From assembly GCA_017399915.1 (NCBI GenBank), contig JAFQAS010000002.1:35130-99129 (forward strand): DNA of 64,000 bases. The letters run 5' to 3'. Of the stretch, positions 43,189-52,361 are shown piece by piece. Under the pieces are notes generated by a model. That model saw only the letters and a program-made list of their open reading frames with translations. It made no database searches and was not told where the DNA came from. Position 1 is the stretch's first letter; every line of letters begins with the position of its first letter. The DNA comes from Muribaculaceae bacterium. GTDB taxonomy: Bacteria; Bacteroidota; Bacteroidia; Bacteroidales; Muribaculaceae. Position numbers and translations under genes: made by a program.

Positions 43189-43218
43189 AGCTTTTCTTTA
43201 ATTAAATTTACAATTATG

Positions 43219-43226
43219 CAAATTTA
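43219..43226 (-). promoter_or_regulatory. -7 element of the Ser-rich protein gene
   Basis: TAAATTTG on the minus strand, 30 nt before the ATG at 43188; no good -33 box was seen. Confidence 0.4.
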
Positions 43227-43335
43227 GCATTTTCAGTCAATGATAAAAAGTATTTTTTGTTAATATTTATCATATTTCTTCGACATCATTTTTTACGTTA
43301 TGCACGTATATAAATTTTATCCCTTATTTATAAAT

Positions 43336-43366
43336 TTGCGATTGCGCCCAACATACACTATCTTTG
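43336..43366 (+). promoter_or_regulatory. Promoter of aroQ
   Basis: TTG (43336-43338) and TATCTTTG (43359-43366) are spaced by 20 nt, immediately upstream of aroQ. Its closeness favours the start at 43393 over 43381. Confidence 0.65.
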
Positions 43367-43392
43367 CATCATAAAATTAAATGAAAGGCTTT

Positions 43393-43821
43393 ATGACACG
43401 CATTTTAATCATTAATGGTCCAAATCTCAATCTTCTTGGAGTGAGAGAACCGGGCATATATGGCAACAACTCAATGGAATCATATCTCGAAACTCTTCGT
43501 TCGCGATATACAAATTATTCCATCGAGTATTTTCAAAGCAACCACGAAGGGGAGATTATCGACAAACTTCACTCAGTGGGATTTGACAACGATTTAAATG
43601 GAATAGTGCTTAATGCAGGGGCTTATACCCACACCTCGCTTGCCATTGCCGACGCTATTGCAGCTATCAATGTTCCAGTGGTTGAAGTGCACATCTCTAA
43701 CGTTCACTCTCGCGAAGCAGTGCGACACCATTCAATGATATCAGGTGTGTGCCGTGGTGTAATTGCCGGATTTGGCATGAACAGCTATCGACTTGGCATT
43801 GAAGCCGTTTTAGCTCTATAA
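43393..43821 (+). CDS. aroQ: 3-dehydroquinate dehydratase, type II
   Basis: It dehydrates 3-dehydroquinate in the shikimate pathway. From the ATG at 43393 (an in-frame ATG at 43381 is possible) it has 142 residues. RILIINGPNLNLLG is the N-terminal signature, GIYG holds catalytic Tyr23, LNAGAYTHTS the His region and VEVHISNVHSREAVRHHS the rest of the active site. The O-methyltransferase gene begins 9 nt after the stop, so the two are co-transcribed. Confidence 0.96.
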   Translation: MTRILIINGPNLNLLGVREPGIYGNNSMESYLETLRSRYTNYSIEYFQSNHEGEIIDKLHSVGFDNDLNGIVLNAGAYTHTSLAIADAIAAINVPVVEVHISNVHSREAVRHHSMISGVCRGVIAGFGMNSYRLGIEAVLAL

Positions 43822-43830
43822 GTCATCACT

Positions 43831-44460
43831 ATGCAAGAAAAATTAGAAGAATATATTCTCAATCACATTGACCCGGAGCCCGAAATGATGCAACGGCTCA
43901 ATCGCGACACGCATATATATCACCTCTATTCGCGTATGTGTTCGGGACACTTGCAAGGGCGAATGCTCAAAATGTTTACCCGCATGATACGCCCTCAACG
44001 CATTCTCGAACTGGGTGCCTTCACCGGATATTCAGCCCTTTGTTTTGCCGAAGGTATGCCCGAAGATGCCGAGCTACACACTGTGGAGATCGACGACGAG
44101 ATTGAAGATTTCATCTTGGAGCGATTTAACGCCTCACCCTATTCCGACAGAATGCACCTTCACATAGGCGATGCCATGGAGATTGTGCCTACTCTCGAAG
44201 GGGAATTCGACTTGGTGTTTATCGACGCCAACAAACGCAACTATGTCGACTATTACAACATGATATTGCCACGCGTGAAAAAAGGAGGATTCATTCTTGC
44301 CGACAACACTCTTTGGGACGGCAAAGTTATCGAAGAGAACCCTCGTGACCCACAAACATTGGGCATTCTTGAATTTAACGACATGGTAGCCCGCGACCCT
44401 CGCGTTGAAAAAGTAATCCTACCCCTCCGCGACGGCCTCACTCTCATTCACAAACTATAA
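43831..44460 (+). CDS. SAM-dependent O-methyltransferase (COMT-like)
   Basis: 209 residues of the class I methyltransferase fold, family 3 O-methyltransferase. LELGAFTGYSALCFAE is the SAM-binding motif I. HTVEIDDEIEDF, LVFIDANKRNYVDYYNMIL (metal-binding Asp-Asn) and ILADNTLWDGKV are the later blocks. The acceptor is probably a catechol-like or other hydroxylated small molecule but cannot be named. A very strong terminator follows. Confidence 0.92.
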   Translation: MQEKLEEYILNHIDPEPEMMQRLNRDTHIYHLYSRMCSGHLQGRMLKMFTRMIRPQRILELGAFTGYSALCFAEGMPEDAELHTVEIDDEIEDFILERFNASPYSDRMHLHIGDAMEIVPTLEGEFDLVFIDANKRNYVDYYNMILPRVKKGGFILADNTLWDGKVIEENPRDPQTLGILEFNDMVARDPRVEKVILPLRDGLTLIHKL

Positions 44461-44474
44461 AACCTACATATATG

Positions 44475-44514
44475 ACGCAAAAAACGGGATTCTGAAGAAT
44501 CCCGTTTTTTGCGT
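44475..44514. terminator. Bidirectional terminator between the O-methyltransferase gene and the minus-strand cluster
   Basis: An 18-bp perfect stem (44475-44492 with 44497-44514, loop TGAA) carries T6/A6 runs on both arms, between convergent transcription units. Confidence 0.95.
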
Positions 44515-44542
44515 GAATACCATAATAATCTATTCTCCTATT

Positions 44543-44725
44543 TTACAAGCCCAATAATGATATCACAAAATAAGCTATCGCTCTTACAATAATTAATATC
44601 CCTATAATTTTCAAAACTACTTGTAAAATCTTGGGTAATTTTATCCATTTGGGGACTTGCTCCATTAACAACCACCCAAGCACTATTTGAATCAATGCGC
44701 TTATCATACCTCTAGTTTTTATCAA
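44543..44725 (-). CDS. Small two-helix membrane protein
   Basis: 60 residues, or 54 from the ATG at 44707. Two hydrophobic segments (ISALIQIVLGWLLM and VVLKIIGILIIVRAIAYFVISL) flank a Lys/Pro-rich turn (KWIKLPKIL). No family was recognised. It lies 80 nt downstream of the protease gene at the end of the unusual cluster and before a strong terminator. It may be the last gene of that cluster or a separate small gene. Confidence 0.5.
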   Translation of the reverse strand: MIKTRGMISALIQIVLGWLLMEQVPKWIKLPKILQVVLKIIGILIIVRAIAYFVISLLGL

Positions 44726-44805
44726 TCCATTTTCTTCAAAATTTAACTATTTAATGCGTTTTAAAAGCACAAAATCTCTTCAGTAAAATCGCTCTAAAAA
44801 TTCTC

Positions 44806-45561
44806 CTAATAATTATTCATATGCGCTTTTACTGCATCGATACTCCAAGCATAATTTACATTTGCTTGAGATCCCTCATAAAAAGTGCCGGAAGTAATAC
44901 CAACGACCTCTCCATATTCATTTATTAATGCACCTCCACTACTACCATGATCTATCGGAACAGATATTTGCATCAAATTTTCGCCTCGCCATTGTGACAC
45001 AATTCCATCTGATATCGTATTTTCAAAACCTCGAGGACTACCAATTGCATATACCTTTTCGCCTATAGTAGGCTTTACTGATGCAACCGGTATATAATCA
45101 TCATTATCACAATTTACGCGAAAAAGGATAAAATCCTCTTCCTTACTCTTTGCGATAACTTCTGACACATTATATTTATCTTCGCCTATTTTTATTTGCT
45201 CATACCCCACATTAGTTCCTTCAAACACATGATAATTACTTACTGCTAATCCATCTTTACCGATAAAAAATCCCGATCCTTGAAATTGTTGATAATTATT
45301 AGCTGTATATATCAAAAAAACTGACGAACTAAATTGCCTAAAGATTTCCGCTCCATCGAGTTTTTTATCGCTTCTTTTCTTGCTTTTTTCTGTGCTGCTC
45401 GGTTTCTTTTTAGGAGTCTGACTTTCTTCGGAATTATTTATTACAGTCTCTTTTCTTGTTTTACGTCCTTTTCTAGGTTCAGTCTGTCCGGTTTTATAGG
45501 CACAACTATTAATGACGAATAACATTAATAGCATACAACAATACTTAATTATTCTATTCAT
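44806..45561 (-). CDS. Trypsin-like serine protease lipoprotein (DegP/HtrA-like, no PDZ)
   Basis: 251 residues. The lipobox is VINSC (Cys20), so the enzyme is probably anchored on the periplasmic side of a membrane. A Lys/Ser-rich linker spans 25-68. The chymotrypsin-fold domain carries the full triad: His111 in AVSNYHVF, Asp143 in SKEEDFILFRV and Ser208 in IDHGSSGGALIN. There is no PDZ domain. It is 12 nt downstream of the OmpA-like gene and last in the eight-gene cluster. In this context it may process a cluster protein or a stress target; that is inference. Confidence 0.88.
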   Translation of the reverse strand: MNRIIKYCCMLLMLFVINSCAYKTGQTEPRKGRKTRKETVINNSEESQTPKKKPSSTEKSKKRSDKKLDGAEIFRQFSSSVFLIYTANNYQQFQGSGFFIGKDGLAVSNYHVFEGTNVGYEQIKIGEDKYNVSEVIAKSKEEDFILFRVNCDNDDYIPVASVKPTIGEKVYAIGSPRGFENTISDGIVSQWRGENLMQISVPIDHGSSGGALINEYGEVVGITSGTFYEGSQANVNYAWSIDAVKAHMNNY

Positions 45562-45573
45562 TTCTCCATTTAA

Positions 45574-46248
45574 TTATTGGGAATTATTACTAATTATATT
45601 CTTTGGCAAGATATGTATCAAAAAGCGTTGATTTGCAGCGTTATTTTCCTCATCACGCATACTATTCTTATCTAATAAGCCATCGCCACTGCCTGCAATC
45701 TGTATCTCACAATTATTTCCAAAGTCAATCCTATTCATCTCCCAAAACTTCATTAAATTATATGCTCGGTTAAAGCTTAGAATATAATTTGATGTTGACT
45801 GCAATTCACTATCAGCCGAAGCTTGTCCCTCAATTATTAACAGATATTTATTCGTTGAATTATTGTTAAAGAACTTTGCAATCTCCATTCCTGCATTCTT
45901 TAATGAGTCTTGACATTGCCTTGAAAGATAATTGATGTCACTCATGCCTCGAGGAAAGAAACTCTTGACTTTTAACACAAATTTTTTGTGTTTTTCATTA
46001 AAGCCAAAATATTCCTTACTTAAATTCTCTGTTGACTGTTGTATCTTTTTAATTTCGGCCAATTGTACAGAATCGGCTTTTAATGATTCATTTCTCGTTT
46101 CAAGTTCAGTTTTTGCTTTTGAAAACTGAATATATGAAGACACAAACAGTACTAACATCACCAAAAAAAGACTTGTCATCAAATCGGAATAGCTTGTCCA
46201 AAAATATGATTCTTTTTTTTGCTTCTTCATACTAAAAAAACCATTCAA
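45574..46248 (-). CDS. MotB/OmpA-like stator partner
   Basis: 224 residues. The N-terminal YFWTSYSDLMTSLFLVMLVLFV is the MotB/ZorB-type membrane helix, with Asp22 at the proton-binding position. A periplasmic coiled coil (45-95) leads to an OmpA-like domain (110-224): LLIIEGQASADSE, then ILSFNRAYNLMKFW and NQRFLIHIL, the peptidoglycan-binding pattern. It overlaps the MotA-like gene by 17 nt if translation begins at 46248; the ATG at 46230 is an alternative. The pair should form a 5:2-type ion channel complex fixed to the cell wall. Confidence 0.88.
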   Translation of the reverse strand: MNGFFSMKKQKKESYFWTSYSDLMTSLFLVMLVLFVSSYIQFSKAKTELETRNESLKADSVQLAEIKKIQQSTENLSKEYFGFNEKHKKFVLKVKSFFPRGMSDINYLSRQCQDSLKNAGMEIAKFFNNNSTNKYLLIIEGQASADSELQSTSNYILSFNRAYNLMKFWEMNRIDFGNNCEIQIAGSGDGLLDKNSMRDEENNAANQRFLIHILPKNIISNNSQ

Positions 46249-47629
46249 TTAACTCTATTACCCAACAAATAAACTTATAAAGCATCCAAACAATCACCAA
46301 TATAGCCGCAGTATCTAAAAATACCATATTGTATCCACTTTTTCCGTTGTCTTTCTTTAAACGTTCAATTGCTTCTATTAATTTATTGTTTGAAGCTTCT
46401 ATTCGTTGTGACATACTATCAATTTTTTGAGGCAACGGTAACATCGCTTTTGCAATACCCGGCATTTGCTTCATCTGCTCCTCAAACATTTGTTGTATTT
46501 TTTGAGATGACTCGGTAAAAGTTTTTTCTTGCTCAATAGCCAATTGGTTAAATTTTTCACATTGTTTTCTTAACGCGATTGACAACTCCTCACTATTATC
46601 ATGAGATGTTTCGGCTATTTGCCTAAACGATTGCTTTAGAAATGAGTCTAAATCTCCAACTTGTTTAGCTATCTCTGCTTTTCGTTGATCAATTGCTTGA
46701 ATTTCATCTTTAAAAAACTGAGCAATATTTTCTAATACTTGAAATTTACCAAACTGTTCAATATATGCCTGAACCTGTGTAGTAAAGTCATTTAATTTCT
46801 CTATGTATTTATTAAAATCGTGGAGTCTATCTGTACAATCTTTCAACTCGGCCAAAACGGTCACATTGGCCTTGGCCATTTTCACCATATCGAGAGAATG
46901 GAGTGTATCAAAAATATCGGCTTGGATTTTATATGATGCATTTACCTCTTTTAGGGTTGATTTCAATTCGTGTGAATTTGTTGCAAAATTCCTGTTAAAT
47001 TGATTTAGGTTTCTGACCATTTTATCAAATGCCTTAGAAGCATCTTCCGATAATTTTGGCAACAAGTTAGCCTGCATCCACACTACAAATGAGTTTTCTC
47101 CTATTTCCTTTTCCAACTTACACTGTTTAAAACCCAAAGAATTTAAAGTCGTAAGAATAATTCCGACTACCGATGCCGACATAGCCATTGCCACACCAAG
47201 CAATAACTCTGTAGTGTGACTTGCAAAATCACCCGATGTTAATGCCGGAATCAGACCTATAATCACACCCAACATTGTGCCTGCCAAACCACAATACAAT
47301 GGAATAGGAGTCTGTGCCGAGATATCTTCTTCCAATGAATCACAATGACGGTCCACTGCATCTTTAAGCAATTCAAAATTTATTACCGAACCTTTATTAT
47401 TGCTTAAATATTCATTGATAGATTCTTGAATCTCTAAATATGTTTCATTTCCATCCCCGGTTATCTCTGTAATATTACCATTTTCATCGGTTTCATACTG
47501 CCATGAGTCGCTTCGACTGAATATTTCTCTAAATTCAGTCATTCGTGATTTGTTGTTTCTATACAACCTTATCTGTATGATAATAATTGCTAATATTATC
47601 CCTATTGTGATTATTTCTGTGATTCCCAT
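46232..47629 (-). CDS. MotA/TolQ/ExbB-like channel protein with coiled-coil tail
   Basis: 465 residues. TM1 is at 4-20, a cytoplasmic segment at 22-105. The MotA/TolQ/ExbB core follows with TM2 (110-130, PIPLYCGLAGTMLGVIIGL) and TM3 (141-163, LLLGVAMAMSASVVGIILT). A long helical region runs to ~430 (FNRNFATNSHELKSTLKE, KIQQMFEEQMKQMPGIAKAM). A further hydrophobic segment ends the protein (VFLDTAAILVIVWMLYKF). The long coiled tail recalls ZorA of Zorya systems; the C-terminal TM does not. It is translationally coupled to the OmpA-like gene. Confidence 0.87.
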   Translation of the reverse strand: MGITEIITIGIILAIIIIQIRLYRNNKSRMTEFREIFSRSDSWQYETDENGNITEITGDGNETYLEIQESINEYLSNNKGSVINFELLKDAVDRHCDSLEEDISAQTPIPLYCGLAGTMLGVIIGLIPALTSGDFASHTTELLLGVAMAMSASVVGIILTTLNSLGFKQCKLEKEIGENSFVVWMQANLLPKLSEDASKAFDKMVRNLNQFNRNFATNSHELKSTLKEVNASYKIQADIFDTLHSLDMVKMAKANVTVLAELKDCTDRLHDFNKYIEKLNDFTTQVQAYIEQFGKFQVLENIAQFFKDEIQAIDQRKAEIAKQVGDLDSFLKQSFRQIAETSHDNSEELSIALRKQCEKFNQLAIEQEKTFTESSQKIQQMFEEQMKQMPGIAKAMLPLPQKIDSMSQRIEASNNKLIEAIERLKKDNGKSGYNMVFLDTAAILVIVWMLYKFICWVIELIEWFF

Positions 47630-47650
47630 TATTTTTATACTATTATAAAT

Positions 47651-47677
47651 GAGGCTGTGTCAAAATGGCACAGCCTC
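47651..47677 (-). other. Intra-operon hairpin
   Basis: GAGGCTGTG pairs with CACAGCCTC across a 9-nt loop in the 56-nt gap between the coiled-coil lipoprotein gene and the MotA-like gene. No T-run follows on the minus strand (ATTTATAATAG), so it may be an attenuator or RNA-processing site rather than a full stop. Confidence 0.55.
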
Positions 47678-47685
47678 TTATTTAT

Positions 47686-48945
47686 TTAAGAGTTAACTGT
47701 TTTTATTTCCATAGGCTCATCTAACTCCCATGCACTACCATTTTTCTTAACTTTCCCTCTCTTTACTAATTGGTAGCCGGTTGCTGATGCAAACGAACAA
47801 CCTGACTTTATTTTTATAAACGATTGAATATCTTCATTGTATTTAACATTTTGAAAATCTAAGATTTCAATCTCTCCAACCGTTTTATCGGGAGTTTTCC
47901 AATATACTTTAAATAAACTATTTGCACTTTTACTCTTTTCGCTAACATATAATAGCTTACCTTCCCTATCGCCCAAATATTCACACACTACAGCATCTGT
48001 TGGTGGTTCGGGATGGGTCGGTGGAGTTGGTGTTTGTGGTGGAGTTGGTGTTTGTGGTGGAGTTGGCTTAACTTCAAGTTTGCGCATCTTTGTTTCCAAT
48101 TCCTTAATACGCTCTTGTTGTGTTTTTATATCTTTCGCTAAGGAGTTGATAATATTTTTTATCTCTTTATTTTTATTATCCATAGGTGTAACATTCGCTG
48201 AAGGGAAATTATCATCCTTATCATCTTTTGCAGCACTACCTATTAATTTATTTGCAATTAAAATTGAAATCAAAATGGATGTTATGGCAAATAATACTCC
48301 AATTATAGATACTCCCATTAAGCCATATTTCCCTTTTAATTCTTCTTTCAATGTAGTAATCTCACTTTCCGCGGCACCTATTTCATTTTTCAACGAATCA
48401 ATTTGTAACAAAGCATATTGTGCTGTATTTTGTGCATTATCAGCTTTTTCGCTCGCTGCGTTTGCTTTATCATTTGCTTCATTAATTGCTGCCGACTGAG
48501 CTGAGGCTACACCATTTCCACTTTCTTTAATAAGCGTTAATTGCTGTTTTATCCATTTTGTTCTGAATTCTTTACGTTTACTGTCAGAACATTCAAAATT
48601 TAATAATTCTAGATTTTTTATAATAGAATCAGCATATTTTATTTTATTTTCATCCTTTGTGAATTCTGGGAATAATCGATGAAATTCTTGTCGCTTTACT
48701 TCTTCGGTTGAATCCTCAATATTGGTCTCATTCTTAAGTTTATTATTAAACTCTTTTACATAATTATCAAATTTAACCGTATCAAAAGGAATTATCTCGT
48801 TTCTTAATTCTTCCTTTATTTCTGGGTCATCTAATTCTGATGGTTGCTTCGTGTCTTCTTTCGTTTGTAGATTGCACGAGAAAAGGAATAACGATGGCAA
48901 TAAAGCCATCATTATTCCAAATATTTTATGATTAACTCTTTTCAT
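47686..48945 (-). CDS. Coiled-coil membrane lipoprotein with Pro-rich linker
   Basis: 419 residues. The N-terminal signal has a lipobox-like LLFSC-type site (LFLFSC, Cys24). A helical region follows (40-205), coiled-coil from ~150 (AINEANDKANAASEKADNAQ). One strong TM lies at 208-232 (GVSIIGVLFAITSILISILI). A second coil (262-290) leads to a tandem TPPQTPTPPQTPTPP linker (18-bp DNA repeats near 48007-48063) and a ~100-residue C-terminal beta domain (YLGDREGKLLYVSEKSK). It may link the cytoplasmic nucleotidases to the envelope. No known family was recognised. Confidence 0.75.
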   Translation of the reverse strand: MKRVNHKIFGIMMALLPSLFLFSCNLQTKEDTKQPSELDDPEIKEELRNEIIPFDTVKFDNYVKEFNNKLKNETNIEDSTEEVKRQEFHRLFPEFTKDENKIKYADSIIKNLELLNFECSDSKRKEFRTKWIKQQLTLIKESGNGVASAQSAAINEANDKANAASEKADNAQNTAQYALLQIDSLKNEIGAAESEITTLKEELKGKYGLMGVSIIGVLFAITSILISILIANKLIGSAAKDDKDDNFPSANVTPMDNKNKEIKNIINSLAKDIKTQQERIKELETKMRKLEVKPTPPQTPTPPQTPTPPTHPEPPTDAVVCEYLGDREGKLLYVSEKSKSANSLFKVYWKTPDKTVGEIEILDFQNVKYNEDIQSFIKIKSGCSFASATGYQLVKRGKVKKNGSAWELDEPMEIKTVNS

Positions 48946-48960
48946 AAAACTTCAGATAAG

Positions 48961-51900
48961 TTATTTAACATTTTCTTTTATCTCTCTTGACAAGTCATTT
49001 ATAATACCTTTTATAGGGTAGAAGAATGTTGTTTCAGATACCGGCACTGTATCTGGATCAGCTCCTTTTTGCAATGCCAAGCCTTTATCAAAGAATGTGC
49101 CATAATCGGTATTTTCAATACAAACAGCTTTAGCATGTTGCAGGCTTTGAGCGTCAATTCCAAAATAATCCTTGAACCTAATCTTCTTATTTACATCTTC
49201 AAACAAATGCTTAAAGAACAATTTTACATTTGATATTGCCTCTTCCTTTTCATCGTTTGCTTGCCCATAAGAATAATCCGATTCAACACAGCCTTTACCA
49301 TCTCCATTTAGGATTATATTCTCACATTGACCATTGTTTACCACATTTCCCTTCATAAGAGCACCCTTACATGTTGCTTCTTTGGGATTATTGGCATTAT
49401 CCAATCCAAGAATCTCTAAGTCGCCTTCATAGTTTCTCTCAAGCACAACTTCAAATATTGCTTTTGTAAATTCTGACAAGATTGAGTTTCGACCTTGAAT
49501 GTCCTGTGTGAGTATTGTTATTATTTTTGACCCATTTCCCGAGAATGAAATATGTCGAGGCTCTTTTATATCTTTCGCCTTAATAATTTGAGCTACTTGA
49601 TAAATTATTGCGCCATAAAATATTAAAAAAACTACTTTAAATTTTTCATCATTTTGTAATATTGTAGTGAAATCTATATTTGCCAAATTAACATCTTTTG
49701 CAAGAGATGTGTCCTTTATGCCAAATAGGAATGACGCTAAATTTGCCGGTTTTCCACTATTATCTATTGACTCAAAAATTTCTTTAAGCTCTTTTAATGT
49801 GTCATTATTTTGCAACATCTCATAAATATTCCCCTTAAAGGAGTCAACTATACCATTAAAACGAGACGCTTTTGCATATGAATCTTCAAATAACACATTT
49901 GATGCAAATCTAAATGAAGTTGTAAATAAAACATTCTTCTGATCTGCGATAGAGATATCAGTAGTACCTCCACCAATATCAATGTTCACCATTCGTGTTG
50001 TATTCCCATATTGGTTTAAATAATAACGAATAGGAGCTTCCGATTCAGAGATAGGTGTAGTCACTCCATTTCCCGAAGTAAAATATTCTTTATAAGCATT
50101 ATTATAAGCACTTGTCAAATTTCCTTTAATTATGGGAGGCATACTTGCAGGATAAAACCATGATATTTTAGTTTTTGCTAAGTCTCCATTATTCAAAACC
50201 ACCTTATTACGAAGCATTAGCATTAGGTTTTCGATATATGATTTTATATAATTTACATTACCGCCCCATTTTATATCTGTTATATCTTGATTATATGGCA
50301 ATTGAATACGCTTTCCATAAATAAAACCAAGATTTGTCATCGACATTGGTTGATTAACAATCGACCAATTTATAGTTGTAGGGCAAGTCAACACCGTACG
50401 GGTGGGGAAATGGAAATCTCCTGTTCCTATCACATCGGGAAGAAGATCTTTCAATAAAATATTTGCATCATCAGTATTTTCATACTTAAATAGACCTTGT
50501 AACTGCTTATCATCATTTATATCAAATGCTTTTGATGGAGATGAATTTCCGCCTCCATCAGTAGTACAATACTCAATATGAGTGTTAGAAGTACCTAAGT
50601 CTATGGCAAATTCATATGCTGAAATTGGTTGACTTTTTCGGAACTTAGGCACTATAATACCTTTAATATTTTCAATTCCAAAATTAACCGACACTCCAAT
50701 ATGGGTAAAGGCTTGAGCCTTTATGGTGTAGATACTTGCCATGTGAGGAAATTCGCCATGAGTATTACGGATCTCCTTTTTAATATCATTTGTTAACTGT
50801 GTCTCTCCATTAAAGAATTGTAATTCAGGCTCTATTCCTCCATTTGAATACAAACTTCCAACTCGATAATTTGAATCAGCAGGCGACGCAAATGCAATAT
50901 GTGGCATAATAAACGAATTAAACTTCAATTCTTTAATACCACCATCATTATTTGTTTCATCAATTTTAGCCTCACGCCCTTCTCCATAATATGTTCTATT
51001 ATATTCCACATATCTTATGGTAGCCGATCCCATAATAGGAATTCTCAATGTAACCGATAAACTTCCTCCCGAATTATGTTCTATCTCAATCATCTTAATC
51101 GACCCATTATCGAATCCTTTCATTAAGATATCAGTGCTGAAATATTTAAAGAAGGTATCTTTTAACGGTAACATTACCGAATACCTATCGTCATTTATAG
51201 TCAAATTACCATTGAAATAAAAATCCTTATTTGGACGACGACGAGATACAATTATATAATCCTCCAAGAAGTCACTAATTGTCAAATATGGCACTGGCGA
51301 CCCTTCATTTGGCAAAGTGCGCAAATTTAATTCATTTTCATCTTTATAAGGAGCCCTATTTGAATTTCCCCATTTATCGGTCACATATTTCAATGACGCA
51401 TATCGAGATCCTTGCTCTACTGGTAACACTAATGGGTCAATAGCTCCTTGAGGTTGGCTCTTATCCGGTCTTATTCTAAATGCACTTTGATCAACGGGAG
51501 GTAACGAGATGTCATATAAAATTGGCGTTCCTAACACATTAACTATATGAGCTGTACCCGGGATTGTAATATTACCGAAGGTACTTAAATCTGCAGCAGT
51601 TAAATTTCCCAAAATAAAACGCTCATTTTGTCCAAGACGTTCATATGTTTGATTCAAGTAAGCACTTAATTCAGGAAAACATAATTGAAAATCAGGAATT
51701 GTAATTTTCATCAGCCAAAGAGCCTTTATAAATTCAAAATTGCGCTTATACAACGGCTGATAATCATCATCAAAAGGCTTATCTGTTCCAAAATTGATAT
51801 CCGCTACATAATCTAATTTATTTGCAGTTGAGAAAAACATTGTTGCCGGTGATGTTGCCCCAATTATATTTAATGGTTGCTTCCCTTTAATGTAGTTCAA

Positions 51901-52353
51901 CAGATAAATATCATCCATGTTTTTGAAATTAAATTCATTAGCATCAGATATTAAATATTTATCTAAAGAATCTGCCAATATTTTATGACCCTCTGAGTAC
52001 GATTCATATAATGATTGCAAATCCTCTCTTCCCCATCTAATTATCTCAACTTTATCTTTTAATTTTTTATAATTAAAAAATATCTCACCCACGTCCAATG
52101 TATCCGACACCATCTTATGATAGATACTATTTCCATCGTGGTCATCTTTGTCAACGATTATCTTAAATGCACTCTTCACCAACTCCATACGTGCAAATGG
52201 AGAAGGGATTGACGTTATTTCCTTCTTTGCGGTTCCTCCATCGGGGTCTTCAATATTATCTCTTGTAGTTGAATCATAAGGGAAATTGGGGCTGCTATTC
52301 CAATCTTTATATGTTGATGAACCTCCTTTATTTATTCTAAATACATGTGACAT
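48961..52353 (-). CDS. Giant protein with C-terminal actin/Hsp70-like ATPase domain
   Basis: 1130 residues. The first ~575 match no family I know (it contains IIGATSPATMFFSTANKLDY and YIIVSRRRPNKDFYFNGNL). The second half is an acetate/sugar kinase-Hsp70-actin fold: phosphate-1 loop FAIDLGTSNTHIEY (residues 582-595), phosphate-2 loop VNIDIGGGTTDISI (789-802) and adenosine loop ISFSGNGSKI (935-944). These are the three nucleotide contacts of actin-like ATPases, and all key Gly/Asp/Thr are kept. There is no signal or TM, so it is cytoplasmic. It lies 8 nt after the tubulin-like gene. Confidence 0.88.
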   Translation of the reverse strand: MSHVFRINKGGSSTYKDWNSSPNFPYDSTTRDNIEDPDGGTAKKEITSIPSPFARMELVKSAFKIIVDKDDHDGNSIYHKMVSDTLDVGEIFFNYKKLKDKVEIIRWGREDLQSLYESYSEGHKILADSLDKYLISDANEFNFKNMDDIYLLNYIKGKQPLNIIGATSPATMFFSTANKLDYVADINFGTDKPFDDDYQPLYKRNFEFIKALWLMKITIPDFQLCFPELSAYLNQTYERLGQNERFILGNLTAADLSTFGNITIPGTAHIVNVLGTPILYDISLPPVDQSAFRIRPDKSQPQGAIDPLVLPVEQGSRYASLKYVTDKWGNSNRAPYKDENELNLRTLPNEGSPVPYLTISDFLEDYIIVSRRRPNKDFYFNGNLTINDDRYSVMLPLKDTFFKYFSTDILMKGFDNGSIKMIEIEHNSGGSLSVTLRIPIMGSATIRYVEYNRTYYGEGREAKIDETNNDGGIKELKFNSFIMPHIAFASPADSNYRVGSLYSNGGIEPELQFFNGETQLTNDIKKEIRNTHGEFPHMASIYTIKAQAFTHIGVSVNFGIENIKGIIVPKFRKSQPISAYEFAIDLGTSNTHIEYCTTDGGGNSSPSKAFDINDDKQLQGLFKYENTDDANILLKDLLPDVIGTGDFHFPTRTVLTCPTTINWSIVNQPMSMTNLGFIYGKRIQLPYNQDITDIKWGGNVNYIKSYIENLMLMLRNKVVLNNGDLAKTKISWFYPASMPPIIKGNLTSAYNNAYKEYFTSGNGVTTPISESEAPIRYYLNQYGNTTRMVNIDIGGGTTDISIADQKNVLFTTSFRFASNVLFEDSYAKASRFNGIVDSFKGNIYEMLQNNDTLKELKEIFESIDNSGKPANLASFLFGIKDTSLAKDVNLANIDFTTILQNDEKFKVVFLIFYGAIIYQVAQIIKAKDIKEPRHISFSGNGSKIITILTQDIQGRNSILSEFTKAIFEVVLERNYEGDLEILGLDNANNPKEATCKGALMKGNVVNNGQCENIILNGDGKGCVESDYSYGQANDEKEEAISNVKLFFKHLFEDVNKKIRFKDYFGIDAQSLQHAKAVCIENTDYGTFFDKGLALQKGADPDTVPVSETTFFYPIKGIINDLSREIKENVK

Positions 52354-52361
52354 AGCTAATA

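Noticed and set aside
45574..47629. A complete Zorya defence system
   Set aside because: Only the ZorA/ZorB-like pair is matched. No ZorC, ZorD helicase or ZorE nuclease was seen, and the vWA, tubulin and actin genes are not part of Zorya.
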